DNA from: Actinomycetota bacterium
Lineage (GTDB): Bacteria > Actinomycetota > Actinomycetes > S36-B12
Length of the DNA: 37,884 nt
Assembly: GCA_017857875.1 (NCBI GenBank)
Contig: JAFMCH010000013.1
Location: forward strand, 1 to 37,884
Direction of reading: 5' to 3'
The notes beneath the pieces are model-generated. The model worked only from the letters and a program-made list of their open reading frames with translations. It searched no databases and had not been told where the DNA came from. Shown here piece after piece: positions 1 to 8,363 of the stretch (position 1 is its first letter; every line of letters starts with the position of its first letter). The translations under genes and the position numbers were made by a program.

Positions 1-408
1 CCAGTCGGCAAACGCCGACACGTCGACCACCGGATTGTTATCCATCGACCAGCCCACCAGGGTTACCTGGCCATCTGGAGTCACGAACACCACATCATGC
101 GAAAGCGAGACCGATCTGGCACCCAAGACCGATATTCCCGCATCATGAACGCGCGCCCACGTGCTCGCGGTATCGGTCACGATATCTAGAGCCTCAAGCG
201 ACGCGGTACGTGCCGATATCGGCGCTGATGCCGCTGGGAGCGCTAGCGTTAATTGAACACCTGTCTCCACGATGCGAGCATCCACGATGTCTGCGAGCCC
301 TGGGATCTTTGCACGCTGCAACGTCCTGCGTCGCAATTGGTCGCGCCCAATGAGGTCATCGGTGCAGGGAACAATAATGCTGGAACAGACTGTTGGATTG
401 TTGTTCAT
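1..408 (-). CDS. Hypothetical protein, N-terminal part, weak protein-kinase-like signature
   Basis: An open frame starts at an ATG at 408 and runs leftward off the window edge, so only the first 136 codons are visible. I do not recognise a definite family. Residues 88-91 (HDAG) and about 107-121 (VFVTPDGQVTLVGW) resemble the stretch around the catalytic loop of Ser/Thr kinases, where HDAG...HRD is followed by a strand, a PDG turn and DFG. Here neither HRD nor DFG is present, so if the fold is kinase-like it would be a pseudokinase. The 81 bp to the divergent gene at 490 must hold promoters for both genes. It contains a small inverted repeat (CCCCT-N6-AGGGG, 421-436). The coding assignment is fairly secure; the fold is a guess. 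Confidence 0.6.
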   Translation of the reverse strand, partial: MNNNPTVCSSIIVPCTDDLIGRDQLRRRTLQRAKIPGLADIVDARIVETGVQLTLALPAASAPISARTASLEALDIVTDTASTWARVHDAGISVLGARSVSLSHDVVFVTPDGQVTLVGWSMDNNPVVDVSAFADW

Positions 409-489
409 GTCGCGATCTTGCCCCTAAACGCAGGGGCCTCGTCGTGGCTCATCCACAGGCAGCGGTGGGTCCGCGATAGCGTCACCTAC

Positions 490-1749
490 GTGTCCTTACC
501 TGCATCGGCCGAGGTTGTCGTCATTGGTGCAGGCATGGCCGGTCTTGCCGCCGCGCGACATCTCATCGATCACGGTGTCGACGTCTGCCTCGTAGAAGCC
601 AGCGATGCCGTGGGCGGTCGGGTTCGAACCGACATCGTTGACGGATTTCGCCTAGATCGGGGTTTCCAGTTGTACAACCCTTCCTACCCCGAGGGCAAGA
701 AGGTTCTGGACCTTGCCGCCCTAGCCTTGCAGCCCTTCGTGGCCGGGGCCGAGATCATCTTGACCAATACACGCGCTCGAGTGGCAGATCCGCGCCGCGC
801 ACCCGCATGGATCTGGCCCTCACTGTTGGCTCCGCTGGGCAGCCTGCTTGGCGAAGTGAATTTCGCTCGATACGCCTGGAGCACCGGTCAGTCCAGCATG
901 GCCGATCTTCAGCAGCGCCCCGATGTCACCAGTCACGCGGCCCTGCTTGCTGCGGGCATCGACGAGAAGCTCATCGATCGGTTTATCCGACCCTTTTTGG
1001 CCGGGGTCTTCTTGGATGATTCACTGCACACGTCACGCCGGTTCCTTGATCTGGTACTACGGTCTTTCGTGCGGGGTACACCCTCGGTTCCGCGACTAGG
1101 GATGGGCGAAATCGCAGCCCAGCTAGCACGACCGATGATCAATCACCTGCATCTGCGCACCATGGTCACGGAGTTGGTCGGATCTGGCGTCAGGACTCAA
1201 CGCGGCGTGATCAAAGCACAACAGGTGGTCATTGCAACCGACCCCGGCACTGCCGGGGAACTCGCCCCGGGCCTTTCGATACCCGCCGCCCGCTCTGTCA
1301 CCACGTGGTACCACCGCATTCGCGCTGGGCATCCACAGTTGACGCATGGGCGCGGCGTCCTTGTTCTTGACGGCACCGGTGCCGGACCGGTGATCAACAC
1401 CGTCGTGATGACCGCCGCGGCACCGTCATACTCGGCCAGCGGCGACACCCTGGTGTCCTCGTCAGTCCTTGGCATACACACCAGCGATGCCATGAGCGAG
1501 CGCGTGCGTGCCCACCTGGCCCGGCTGTACGCGACCGACACGCGCGAATGGGACCTCATTACGTCTTACGCCATTCCCTACGCACTACCGGCCATGTCGG
1601 TGCCCCTCAACACTGCCCAAACAGTTCGGCTAGGACCAGACCGTTACATCGCCGGAGACCATCGCGACACGGCGTCCATCCAAGGAGCGCTGGTCAGCGG
1701 ACGTCGAGCAGCCACCGCAATCATTCAGGACCGAAAGGAAAAGTTGTGA
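490..1749 (+). CDS. FAD-dependent amine-oxidase / phytoene-desaturase-like oxidoreductase
   Basis: A 419-residue flavoprotein of the flavin-containing amine oxidoreductase superfamily. The N-terminal Rossmann motif IGAGMAGLAAARHL is at residues 12-25, followed by VGGRVRT, the second FAD-contacting motif of this superfamily. The C-terminus carries the closing FAD motif (YIAGDHRDTASIQGAL) just before the end. The GTG at 490 is chosen because the frame can be extended upstream to 253 but those roughly 80 residues show no family similarity and overlap the divergent gene's start. The substrate cannot be told from sequence; relatives act on amines, carotenoid precursors or protoporphyrinogen. It overlaps the next gene by 4 bp (GTGA), so the two are probably co-translated. 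Confidence 0.85.
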   Translation: MSLPASAEVVVIGAGMAGLAAARHLIDHGVDVCLVEASDAVGGRVRTDIVDGFRLDRGFQLYNPSYPEGKKVLDLAALALQPFVAGAEIILTNTRARVADPRRAPAWIWPSLLAPLGSLLGEVNFARYAWSTGQSSMADLQQRPDVTSHAALLAAGIDEKLIDRFIRPFLAGVFLDDSLHTSRRFLDLVLRSFVRGTPSVPRLGMGEIAAQLARPMINHLHLRTMVTELVGSGVRTQRGVIKAQQVVIATDPGTAGELAPGLSIPAARSVTTWYHRIRAGHPQLTHGRGVLVLDGTGAGPVINTVVMTAAAPSYSASGDTLVSSSVLGIHTSDAMSERVRAHLARLYATDTREWDLITSYAIPYALPAMSVPLNTAQTVRLGPDRYIAGDHRDTASIQGALVSGRRAATAIIQDRKEKL

Positions 1750-2474
1750 CAGCACAACGCATTCTGGCAACCAGCGGAGGTTTTTTGGCAACGGACCGCT
1801 GGGGCGTGATGAAACCAGGACCGATGATTCTTGAAGCCCTTCGTCGCACAGGAAAGTCACGACCACGCGTCTGCCTACTCATGACCGCGAGCGGCGATGA
1901 TGCCACCTATCTTGCGCGCTCGTACGCCGCCTTGTCTGACTTGGGCTGCGATGTCGATCATCTTGCGTTGTTCACCATGCCCAACCGGGACCCGGCCGAA
2001 GCGTTGATGTCCAGTGACCTGGTGTGGGTGGGAGGCGGCAGCGTCGCCAATCTGCTGGCCCTGTGGCGGTTACACCGAGTCGATGAAGCCCTGCGTGCAG
2101 CTGCCGACAACGGCACGATTTTGGCCGGTGTGAGCGCCGGATCCATTTGCTGGCACGTCGGTGGACCGACCGACTCATTCGGGCCAACACTGGCTCCCGT
2201 GACCGACGCCTTAGCGCTACTGCCCTATGGCAATGGCGTGCACTACGACTCTGAAGCGCAACGGCGACCCTTACTGCACTCGCTGGTGGGCGATGGCACG
2301 CTACCCACGTCCTACGCCACCGACGACCGCATCGGCCTTTGGTACGAGGCAGATGAAGTCGTTGAGGTGATGTCGGACGTGCCCGCCAGCCCCGAGGGTC
2401 CGGCTGCATACCGCGTTGAGCGGGTGGGGGGTGAAGTCGTGGAAACCCGACTGTCGATTGGTCGACAGCTCTAG
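1746..2474 (+). CDS. Peptidase E-like protein (family S51, class I glutamine amidotransferase-like fold)
   Basis: A 242-residue protein starting at GTG 1746, inside the stop of the flavoprotein gene, with AAGGA about 8 nt upstream. The S51 nucleophile elbow GVSAGS places the catalytic serine at Ser130. The preceding strand LVWVGGGSVANLL is the typical glycine-rich loop of dipeptidase E and cyanophycinase relatives. Family members cleave Asp-X dipeptides or cyanophycin-like peptides in the cytoplasm. At 242 residues it fits peptidase E better than cyanophycinase, which is longer. The exact substrate and its link to the upstream oxidoreductase are unknown. Its TAG stop overlaps the convergent gene's stop in a shared CTAG. 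Confidence 0.85.
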   Translation: MTAQRILATSGGFLATDRWGVMKPGPMILEALRRTGKSRPRVCLLMTASGDDATYLARSYAALSDLGCDVDHLALFTMPNRDPAEALMSSDLVWVGGGSVANLLALWRLHRVDEALRAAADNGTILAGVSAGSICWHVGGPTDSFGPTLAPVTDALALLPYGNGVHYDSEAQRRPLLHSLVGDGTLPTSYATDDRIGLWYEADEVVEVMSDVPASPEGPAAYRVERVGGEVVETRLSIGRQL

Positions 2475-3007
2475 GCGCCGGGCATCTCCAACGGGCCGGT
2501 CTTGGCCTGCGGGAAGTAGTCCTGACCTATTCCGGCCTCTTTCTTAGGGATCATGACCGAACGGGTCCAGGAAACGATCTCGTCGCCGTCCTGGTTGAGC
2601 CCGCGCGTACGCATCGTGATGATGCCCATCGTGGGCCGCGAGGCACTTTCACGCATGTCAATGCAAATGCTTTCGGCGTAAATGGTGTCGCCAACATAGG
2701 CCGGGTGGGTGAGCTTGATATCGGTCCAGCCGAGATTTGCCACCGCATTCTGGCTCATGTCAATCACTGAGAGACCGAGCACGAGAGCCACCGTCAAGCC
2801 GGAGTTAATAATGACCCGCCCACCGGTAATCGGATTGGACTGCGCGAGGTGGGCGTTGAAGTGGTTTTGGTTGGTATTACACGTCAGCAGCGTGAACCAG
2901 GTTGAATCCGCCTCTGAAATCGTCCGACCAAAGGGGTGCTGGTAGGTGTCGCCGACAACATAATCATCAAAGAAGAGCCCCAATTGGGCTGGATGCACGG
3001 TAGCCAT
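2471..3007 (-). CDS. MaoC family dehydratase (hot-dog fold)
   Basis: A 178-residue single hot-dog-domain enzyme of the MaoC/(R)-hydratase superfamily, expected to hydrate or dehydrate an acyl-CoA. The active-site region LLTCNTNQNHFN matches the N-x-N-x-x-H version of the hydratase motif seen in mesaconyl-CoA and itaconyl-CoA hydratase-like MaoC proteins; the classical (R)-hydratases carry Asp at the first position. GGRVIINSGLT and HPAYVGDTIYAES are further family landmarks. The ATG at 3007 is preferred over the upstream frame extension because the extension is unlike the family, and AGGA lies 8-9 nt upstream. The gene is divergent from moxR (83 bp between starts), so the control region is shared. 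The natural substrate is not evident. Confidence 0.87.
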   Translation of the reverse strand: MATVHPAQLGLFFDDYVVGDTYQHPFGRTISEADSTWFTLLTCNTNQNHFNAHLAQSNPITGGRVIINSGLTVALVLGLSVIDMSQNAVANLGWTDIKLTHPAYVGDTIYAESICIDMRESASRPTMGIITMRTRGLNQDGDEIVSWTRSVMIPKKEAGIGQDYFPQAKTGPLEMPGA

Positions 3008-3090
3008 GGTGGCATCCTGCCGAAGTGGGTTTCTTGGGCAATCACCGGGTACCCGCTGGCGTCGGGCCCGCCCTCGGGAGAGAATCAAGA

Positions 3091-4047
3091 GTGTCTTCTC
3101 ACCCCGCCATCGTCGATGTCAGCGCCGCTCGACGGATGGGCACCGCGGTGTCCACGGTTATCTCCGGCAAACCAGAGGCGGTTCGCACCGCATTGGTCGT
3201 GATGCTCGCTGGTGGGCATCTACTCATCGAGGATGTGCCAGGAGTCGGTAAAACGATGCTGGCAAAGTCCCTGGCCAAGTCACTGGGATGCTCGGTTCGA
3301 CGCATTCAATTTACCCCAGACCTGCTACCCAGTGACGTCGTCGGCGTCAGCATCTTCAATACGGGGTCATCAGATTTCGAGTTTAAGCCCGGTGCGATCT
3401 TCGCCAATGTCGTCATCGCTGATGAGATCAACCGCGCTTCCCCCAAGACCCAAGCGGCACTGTTGGAATGCATGGAAGAAGGCCAGGTATCCGTCGATGG
3501 GGCAACGTATCTACTCGCCAAACCGTTCATGGTTGTGGCCACCCAGAACCCGGCCGAGATGGAAGGCACGTATCCGCTACCCGAAGCCCAGCGGGATCGA
3601 TTCATGGCACGCATCCAGATGGGCTATCCCGATTCGGATGCCGAATTGGCCATGCTCAACGCACACGGGGCCAATGACCCGTTAAGTCAGGTTGCCGCGA
3701 TCGCATCGGCGGCAGATGTCAGCACCATGGTCGACGCGGTCAGCCGCGTGCACGTGTCTGACGCCCTTGCGGCCTATGTTGTCGACCTCGTGCGTGCAAC
3801 CCGCAACAGCCCTGAGGTGCGTCTTGGTGCGTCGCCGCGCGCTGCCCTTCATCTCCTGCGCGCTTCCCGAGCCGCCGCAGCCCTCTCCGAACGCGACTAC
3901 GTATTGCCCGATGACGTACAAAGACTTGCTGTACCCGTCCTTGCCCATCGACTTCTCCTGACAACCGAGGCACAGTTGGCCCGCCGGAGCCCGCAACAGG
4001 TCATGGCCTCGATCGTGTCCGCCGTGCCCATTCCGCAGCCGAACTGA
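3091..4047 (+). CDS. MoxR family AAA+ ATPase
   Basis: A 318-residue cytoplasmic AAA_3 ATPase. Walker A is DVPGVGKT at about residues 48-55, Walker B is VVIADEINRA, and the sensor region is ATQNPAEMEGTYPLPEAQRDRF, all typical of MoxR. MoxR proteins act as chaperone-like ATPases with the DUF58 protein encoded next to them. The GTG at 3091 is chosen because GGGAG lies about 10 nt upstream and the family N-terminus starts there; an upstream ATG at 3025 would add 22 unlikely residues. It is the first gene of a MoxR / DUF58 / transglutaminase operon, an arrangement very common in Actinomycetota. Confidence 0.93.
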   Translation: MSSHPAIVDVSAARRMGTAVSTVISGKPEAVRTALVVMLAGGHLLIEDVPGVGKTMLAKSLAKSLGCSVRRIQFTPDLLPSDVVGVSIFNTGSSDFEFKPGAIFANVVIADEINRASPKTQAALLECMEEGQVSVDGATYLLAKPFMVVATQNPAEMEGTYPLPEAQRDRFMARIQMGYPDSDAELAMLNAHGANDPLSQVAAIASAADVSTMVDAVSRVHVSDALAAYVVDLVRATRNSPEVRLGASPRAALHLLRASRAAAALSERDYVLPDDVQRLAVPVLAHRLLLTTEAQLARRSPQQVMASIVSAVPIPQPN

Positions 4048-4060
4048 TGCCCGCATCACC

Positions 4061-5329
4061 ATGAACATCGCAGCGCTGGCACGGGGCACCCAGCAGGGCG
4101 CCCGGGCGTTAACACTGCGCGGCAAAGGGTTAATTGCGGTTGGATTCGGACTTGCGGCGGGTGCGACCCTGTCTGGTCAACCAGATCTGCTCAGTATCGC
4201 GCTGCTGCTCATTGCCCTGCCCGTCATCACACTCATTCGCGTGAGTCGACGCAGATTCAGTCTCGGCTGTGACCGCGTCGTTGTGCCCACTCAATTGGCT
4301 GTGGGCGACACCGCAGAGGTGACCACGACATTGACGAATGTGGGTTCTGGCGACACCGGTGGCCTACTCATTGCCGAATCGGTCTCAGCCGAGCTCGGTC
4401 GACCAGCGTTTCGCGTCTTGACCAGGCTCAAGCCGGGGGCGTCGGCAAGTTTCACGTACACCATCAGCGCCCAGCAACGCGGCCAATGGCTGATCGGCCC
4501 CCTGCGAGTGACCGCCGTTGACCCATTTGGTCTGGTGCGATTGCAGCGGGCTTTTCGATCTCAACACAAGACGTTGGTAGTGCCCCGGGTGATCGACCTG
4601 GGCACCGGTTTACTCCAGGCCGAGCATCTGGGAACCGGAGACGGTAGCGCAACGGTGCTGGCGGCTCGGGGCAATGATGACGTCGTGCCGCGGGAGTATC
4701 ACGTAGGCGATGACATGCGTCGCATTCATTGGCGAGCCAGCGCTCGAACCGGGGCGCTGATGGTGCGTCGGGAGGAACAGCCCTGGACCAGGCGAGCCAG
4801 CATCGTGGTTGATTTATCCGGCCCATCACATGCCGGCATGGGGCCTTTGTCGAGTTTCGAAACCGCAATAACGATCGTTGCTAGCGTCGGTGTCACGTTG
4901 CTCCGCAAGGGTTTTCGCATTGACCTGCTTGCCAGCGACGGCACCATGCTGCTGGGTTCTCTACACGGAATCACCGGTGAAGCTCGCTTCCTTGCCGATC
5001 TCGCGCTGCTAGATCCGACGCCACCGACCTCCCTAGCGGCGAATCCGTTGCATGCCGATCTGAGCATTGGGGTGTTCACGTCCCGACCCGGATGTGATCA
5101 TTTACTGGAGCAGCAAGCACCTCGGGGCCGAGGTGACTTGGGGCTTGCCTTCATCTTGGATACAGCGGCCTGGGGTGATCCGCAGGCGTTAACCGCACAC
5201 GATGTGTGCCGATCGGCCCGACGTGGTGGCTGGCGGGCAGCAGTCGTGCCCGCACGCGCGGACACCATGACCCAACTGCCCCAACTATGGGCATCCATGC
5301 TGCGTGGCGAATATGCGGGTGCACAATGA
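4061..5329 (+). CDS. DUF58 domain-containing membrane protein
   Basis: A 422-residue protein with two closely spaced hydrophobic segments at about residues 24-58, then a beta-rich region and the DUF58 core. The hallmark is the segment around REYHVGDDMRRIHWRASAR, followed by a VWA-like strand (ASIVVDLS). DUF58 proteins are encoded beside MoxR ATPases and are thought to be their membrane-anchored partners, with a role in envelope or peptidoglycan physiology suspected but not settled. The start lies 13 bp after moxR, and its end overlaps the transglutaminase gene by 4 bp (ATGA), so the three genes are almost surely one transcript. No clear Shine-Dalgarno precedes the ATG. Confidence 0.9.
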   Translation: MNIAALARGTQQGARALTLRGKGLIAVGFGLAAGATLSGQPDLLSIALLLIALPVITLIRVSRRRFSLGCDRVVVPTQLAVGDTAEVTTTLTNVGSGDTGGLLIAESVSAELGRPAFRVLTRLKPGASASFTYTISAQQRGQWLIGPLRVTAVDPFGLVRLQRAFRSQHKTLVVPRVIDLGTGLLQAEHLGTGDGSATVLAARGNDDVVPREYHVGDDMRRIHWRASARTGALMVRREEQPWTRRASIVVDLSGPSHAGMGPLSSFETAITIVASVGVTLLRKGFRIDLLASDGTMLLGSLHGITGEARFLADLALLDPTPPTSLAANPLHADLSIGVFTSRPGCDHLLEQQAPRGRGDLGLAFILDTAAWGDPQALTAHDVCRSARRGGWRAAVVPARADTMTQLPQLWASMLRGEYAGAQ

Positions 5330-7737
5330 CTGTGACGCGCGCATCTGACGCACAGGTGAATCGGTGGACCCAGGCACAGCCTGGATCAACTTTGGCGGCA
5401 CTCATCGCTACGTTAGCGGCGAGCCTGGTACTCATTCCGCTTTTTGATTCGCCCTCCTTTCTCGGTCCCGTCGCACTGGTCGCCATCGCGGTGAGCATCG
5501 CGGGTCTCCTCAGCCGAGCCGTCAGCCTGCCGCTGCCACTGCATCCCATCGCGATGCTGCTGGCCTTGGTCACGATGCTTACCTGGCTATACGCGCTACC
5601 CGAGGCATTTCTCGCGGTGCTCCCAGGCCCCGCGGCAATTGAGGCCTTACGCGACCTCGCCCAACTCGGTGTGAACGAATCGCAGATTTTGGTTGCACCG
5701 GTGCCGACCGACGCGGCTTTGACAATCCTTGCTGCCGGTGGAGTCGGTCTGGTAGGGATCTGTGTTGACGTCATCGGAGTGTCACTGCGTATGCCGGCTC
5801 TGGCCGGTATTCCACTCCTGGTGCTGTACTCGCTGCCGGCTGCCGTCCTTCGAGAAGGGGTGACCTGGTGGCTGCTACCGATCGCCATCCTGGGTTGGCT
5901 GCTGCTGCTGGCCAGCGATGCGCAGTTCCAACTGACCCGATGGGGACGCCCCCTTCGACCTCAAGCGACAGGCCCGGGCGCGAAAGGTGCCGGGCCGCGA
6001 GCACACGCCAGAGGCGATAAACCTCGTATCGCCCCTCAAGGATGGCTGGCAGCTATCGTCGCAATCGCCCTTGCCATGAGTATTCCCGCGGTCATCCCGG
6101 GGCTGGATAACCCCGTCTGGGGTACCGGGCGTGGTACCGCGGTTCCAGGAACGGGTTCAAGTTCCGACACCGTCAGCCTGGACCCGTTCGTGTCTTTGCG
6201 CCGCAACCTGGTGAATAACTCCACCCAAGAGGTGCTGCGAATGCAAAGCGACTCAACCGATCCTGGCTATTTGAGGCTCAATACCCTGACCGATTTCGAT
6301 GGTGTGCGATGGTCGTCATCGGAATCGTTCCGCGTTCCGCTGGCCGAGACGCTGCCGCCGCCAGAACTTGCCCGCTCGGTCGACCGCGAGGACATCGCCT
6401 ACTCAATCTCGGTTGGTCCGTTGGATAACCCGGGCCTACCGGTGCCCTTTGCCGCGTTGCGCGTTGAAGGCACTGATGCGTCGCTCAGCGATGCTTGGAC
6501 CTGGGATCCGGTCACACGAACGGTCATCGGCGATGGTGTTTCTAGCCTCGACCAGGACTATTCCGTCCTGGCCCAGAGGGCGCTACCCACGCGCGCTCAA
6601 CTGCAGCGCTTCACCTCCGTTGATTCGCCAGCAGGGACCACTGCACTGCCCTCCGATCTTGATCCCCTCGTTGCCCAACTGGCTGCCGAAGTAACGCAGG
6701 GAGCCACGACGCCATACGAGCAGGCCGCCGCCCTCGAACGCTGGTTTACCACGACCGGCGGGTTCACCTACAGCACATCAATTCTCGGTAATCCTGATAC
6801 CGATCCCGTAGTCGACTTTCTGCAAGAACGCGTGGGCTACTGCGAACAGTTTGCCGCCACGATGGCCTTGATGGCGCGAAGCCTCGGTATTCCTAGTCGC
6901 GTCAACGTGGGATTCACGTCTGGTCAGCAGGTCGAGCCGAACGTGTGGTCGGTGCAAGGGCGCAACGCTCACGCCTGGCCAGAACTGTGGTTCGATCAGG
7001 TCGGATGGGTGTGGTTTGAACCCACGCCACGTAGCGACACCACCGCCGGGGTGGTCGCGCCGCCGTATTCGGATCGAGCGGATGCCGATCAGCCAACTCC
7101 GGCGCCGAGCACACAAGCCCCGCAGCCGCCTGAGGTTGTCGTGCCCGATGGCGCTAGCGCAGGCACCGAGGACGCCGCTAGCCCCATGGGTTGGGTCATC
7201 CTGGTCGGACTCTTGACCGGCGCTGTGCTCGCCGCGATCGGTCTGATTGTGCCTGGCCTGGTCATACACCTTCGACGCCGTCGCGGTCTCAACCAGCCAG
7301 ACCCGGACCTGCGGATAACCAACGCCTGGAAGGAGTTAACGCTCGTAGCCGGGGCTTGGGGCTGGTCGTGGCCGGCTTCCATGACGCCACGTCAGGCAAT
7401 CGCTACCTGGCTGCGCACCGCGGACCTAGGTGATCCGACCAAGCACGAACTCGCCCAATTGCTGTGGTGGGTAGAACAGGCCCGCTATGCCCGAGGCGAC
7501 ACAGATTTATCCAGCATCAGCGGCCCACGCCTGCAGGCGGTGATCAGTGACGTGGAACGTGCGTTGCAGGCGAAATGCCGATGGTGGCAACGCCAACGCG
7601 CCAGATGGGCAACTGCCTGGAGCCGAGGTACCCATCGAAGGGCGGATGCGTGGGCGTGGCCGGTCGCTGATAATCCTTGGTTGGCTCATGTGCAACGTTC
7701 GGATGTTGCGATGGGCGAGCCAGCGAAACTGAGTTAG
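5326..7737 (+). CDS. TgpA-type transglutaminase-like membrane protein (DUF3488 / TGc / DUF4129)
   Basis: An 803-residue protein. Roughly seven hydrophobic segments fill the first 270 residues, followed by an extracytoplasmic region with the transglutaminase core, a Pro-rich linker, one more membrane segment at about 625-650, and a DUF4129-like cytoplasmic tail. The catalytic pair is visible: Cys506 in GYCEQFAATMALMAR and His549 in NAHAWPELWF. The third position is Glu565 (WFEPTPR) where many transglutaminases have Asp; the FEPTP form is, to my knowledge, common in actinobacterial members. ATG 5326 overlaps the DUF58 stop, which fixes the start. Function is probably envelope-associated protease or transpeptidase chemistry; the substrate is unknown. 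The stop overlaps the convergent DUF3040 gene by 4 bp. Confidence 0.92.
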   Translation: MTVTRASDAQVNRWTQAQPGSTLAALIATLAASLVLIPLFDSPSFLGPVALVAIAVSIAGLLSRAVSLPLPLHPIAMLLALVTMLTWLYALPEAFLAVLPGPAAIEALRDLAQLGVNESQILVAPVPTDAALTILAAGGVGLVGICVDVIGVSLRMPALAGIPLLVLYSLPAAVLREGVTWWLLPIAILGWLLLLASDAQFQLTRWGRPLRPQATGPGAKGAGPRAHARGDKPRIAPQGWLAAIVAIALAMSIPAVIPGLDNPVWGTGRGTAVPGTGSSSDTVSLDPFVSLRRNLVNNSTQEVLRMQSDSTDPGYLRLNTLTDFDGVRWSSSESFRVPLAETLPPPELARSVDREDIAYSISVGPLDNPGLPVPFAALRVEGTDASLSDAWTWDPVTRTVIGDGVSSLDQDYSVLAQRALPTRAQLQRFTSVDSPAGTTALPSDLDPLVAQLAAEVTQGATTPYEQAAALERWFTTTGGFTYSTSILGNPDTDPVVDFLQERVGYCEQFAATMALMARSLGIPSRVNVGFTSGQQVEPNVWSVQGRNAHAWPELWFDQVGWVWFEPTPRSDTTAGVVAPPYSDRADADQPTPAPSTQAPQPPEVVVPDGASAGTEDAASPMGWVILVGLLTGAVLAAIGLIVPGLVIHLRRRRGLNQPDPDLRITNAWKELTLVAGAWGWSWPASMTPRQAIATWLRTADLGDPTKHELAQLLWWVEQARYARGDTDLSSISGPRLQAVISDVERALQAKCRWWQRQRARWATAWSRGTHRRADAWAWPVADNPWLAHVQRSDVAMGEPAKLS

Positions 7738-8159
7738 TTGCCGCCCGGTCCATCTTCGCGGCGACGCTGCCAGCGATCTTCAAGGCCCCGCATGAATCCA
7801 CCCGACGCCTTGGGAGCACGACCGGCCTTACCGCCCCCGCTGCCCGGTTGAGCGGCCCCGGCACCGGTGGTATCGCCCTCGGCTGTGGCCGGTCCCGGGC
7901 GCAAGCCCAGGTAGGCCAAGAGCGCACCAACCATCATCAAAGCGAAGCCAGCAACGCCGAGGGGAATCAACGGAGTGATGGCACCACCGAGCAAAACGGC
8001 AATACCCACGAAGAAAACGATGACACCGAGCGCGGCCCTACCGCGACTGGCGCGCCCAGCGCTGCTGTGTCGCAGCGAGGTAGCGAACTTGGGGTCCTCG
8101 GCATAGAGGGCCTGTTCCATCTGCTCAAGCAGTCGCTGCTCATGCTCAGATAAGGGCAT
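7734..8159 (-). CDS. DUF3040 domain-containing small membrane protein
   Basis: A 141-residue protein with the family's N-terminal signature MPLSEHEQRLLEQMEQALYA, then a short basic linker, two adjacent hydrophobic segments at about residues 42-62 and 66-88, and a Gly/Arg-rich tail. DUF3040 proteins are found in Actinomycetota, often near division and cell-wall genes; their function is not established. A strong Shine-Dalgarno (GAGGAGGA) precedes ATG 8159. It stands alone between convergent neighbours, and its promoter must lie in the 204 bp upstream. Confidence 0.9.
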   Translation of the reverse strand: MPLSEHEQRLLEQMEQALYAEDPKFATSLRHSSAGRASRGRAALGVIVFFVGIAVLLGGAITPLIPLGVAGFALMMVGALLAYLGLRPGPATAEGDTTGAGAAQPGSGGGKAGRAPKASGGFMRGLEDRWQRRREDGPGGN

Positions 8160-8363
8160 GGCATCCTCCTCGCACCGCTAGTCGGTGATGATCTACATGC
8201 AGAGCATAGGCGGCCATCGCTCATTGCGATAGCCGAAACCTCAACTGCTGATCATGGCCGAGCATTCGTGACCGGTCTGGTCATAAGCCACATTACCTTG
8301 ACTGGCGCTATCAGGCGAGAACGTGGGGGGATCCAAGTGGGTAAGCCAGCCACCGTGGGCGGG
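8160..8363. other. Intergenic region upstream of the DUF3040 gene
   Basis: This 204-bp gap lies between the end of dinB and the start of the DUF3040 gene. It must hold the DUF3040 promoter on the minus strand, but I cannot place convincing -10/-35 hexamers. The only clear structure is the imperfect hairpin at 8211-8235. No ORF with a ribosome binding site was found. Confidence 0.5.
8211..8235. repeat. Imperfect hairpin in the DUF3040 leader
   Basis: The arms CGGCCATCGC and GCGATAGCCG pair at 9 of 10 positions around a 5-nt loop. The structure lies about 52 bp upstream of the DUF3040 start. There is no U-run on either strand, so it is not an obvious terminator. It may be a leader structure or chance. 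Confidence 0.35.

Noticed and set aside
253-489. N-terminal extension of the FAD oxidoreductase gene
   Set aside because: It would overlap the divergent gene's first 156 bp and contains no family-like sequence; the Rossmann motif fits a start at 490.
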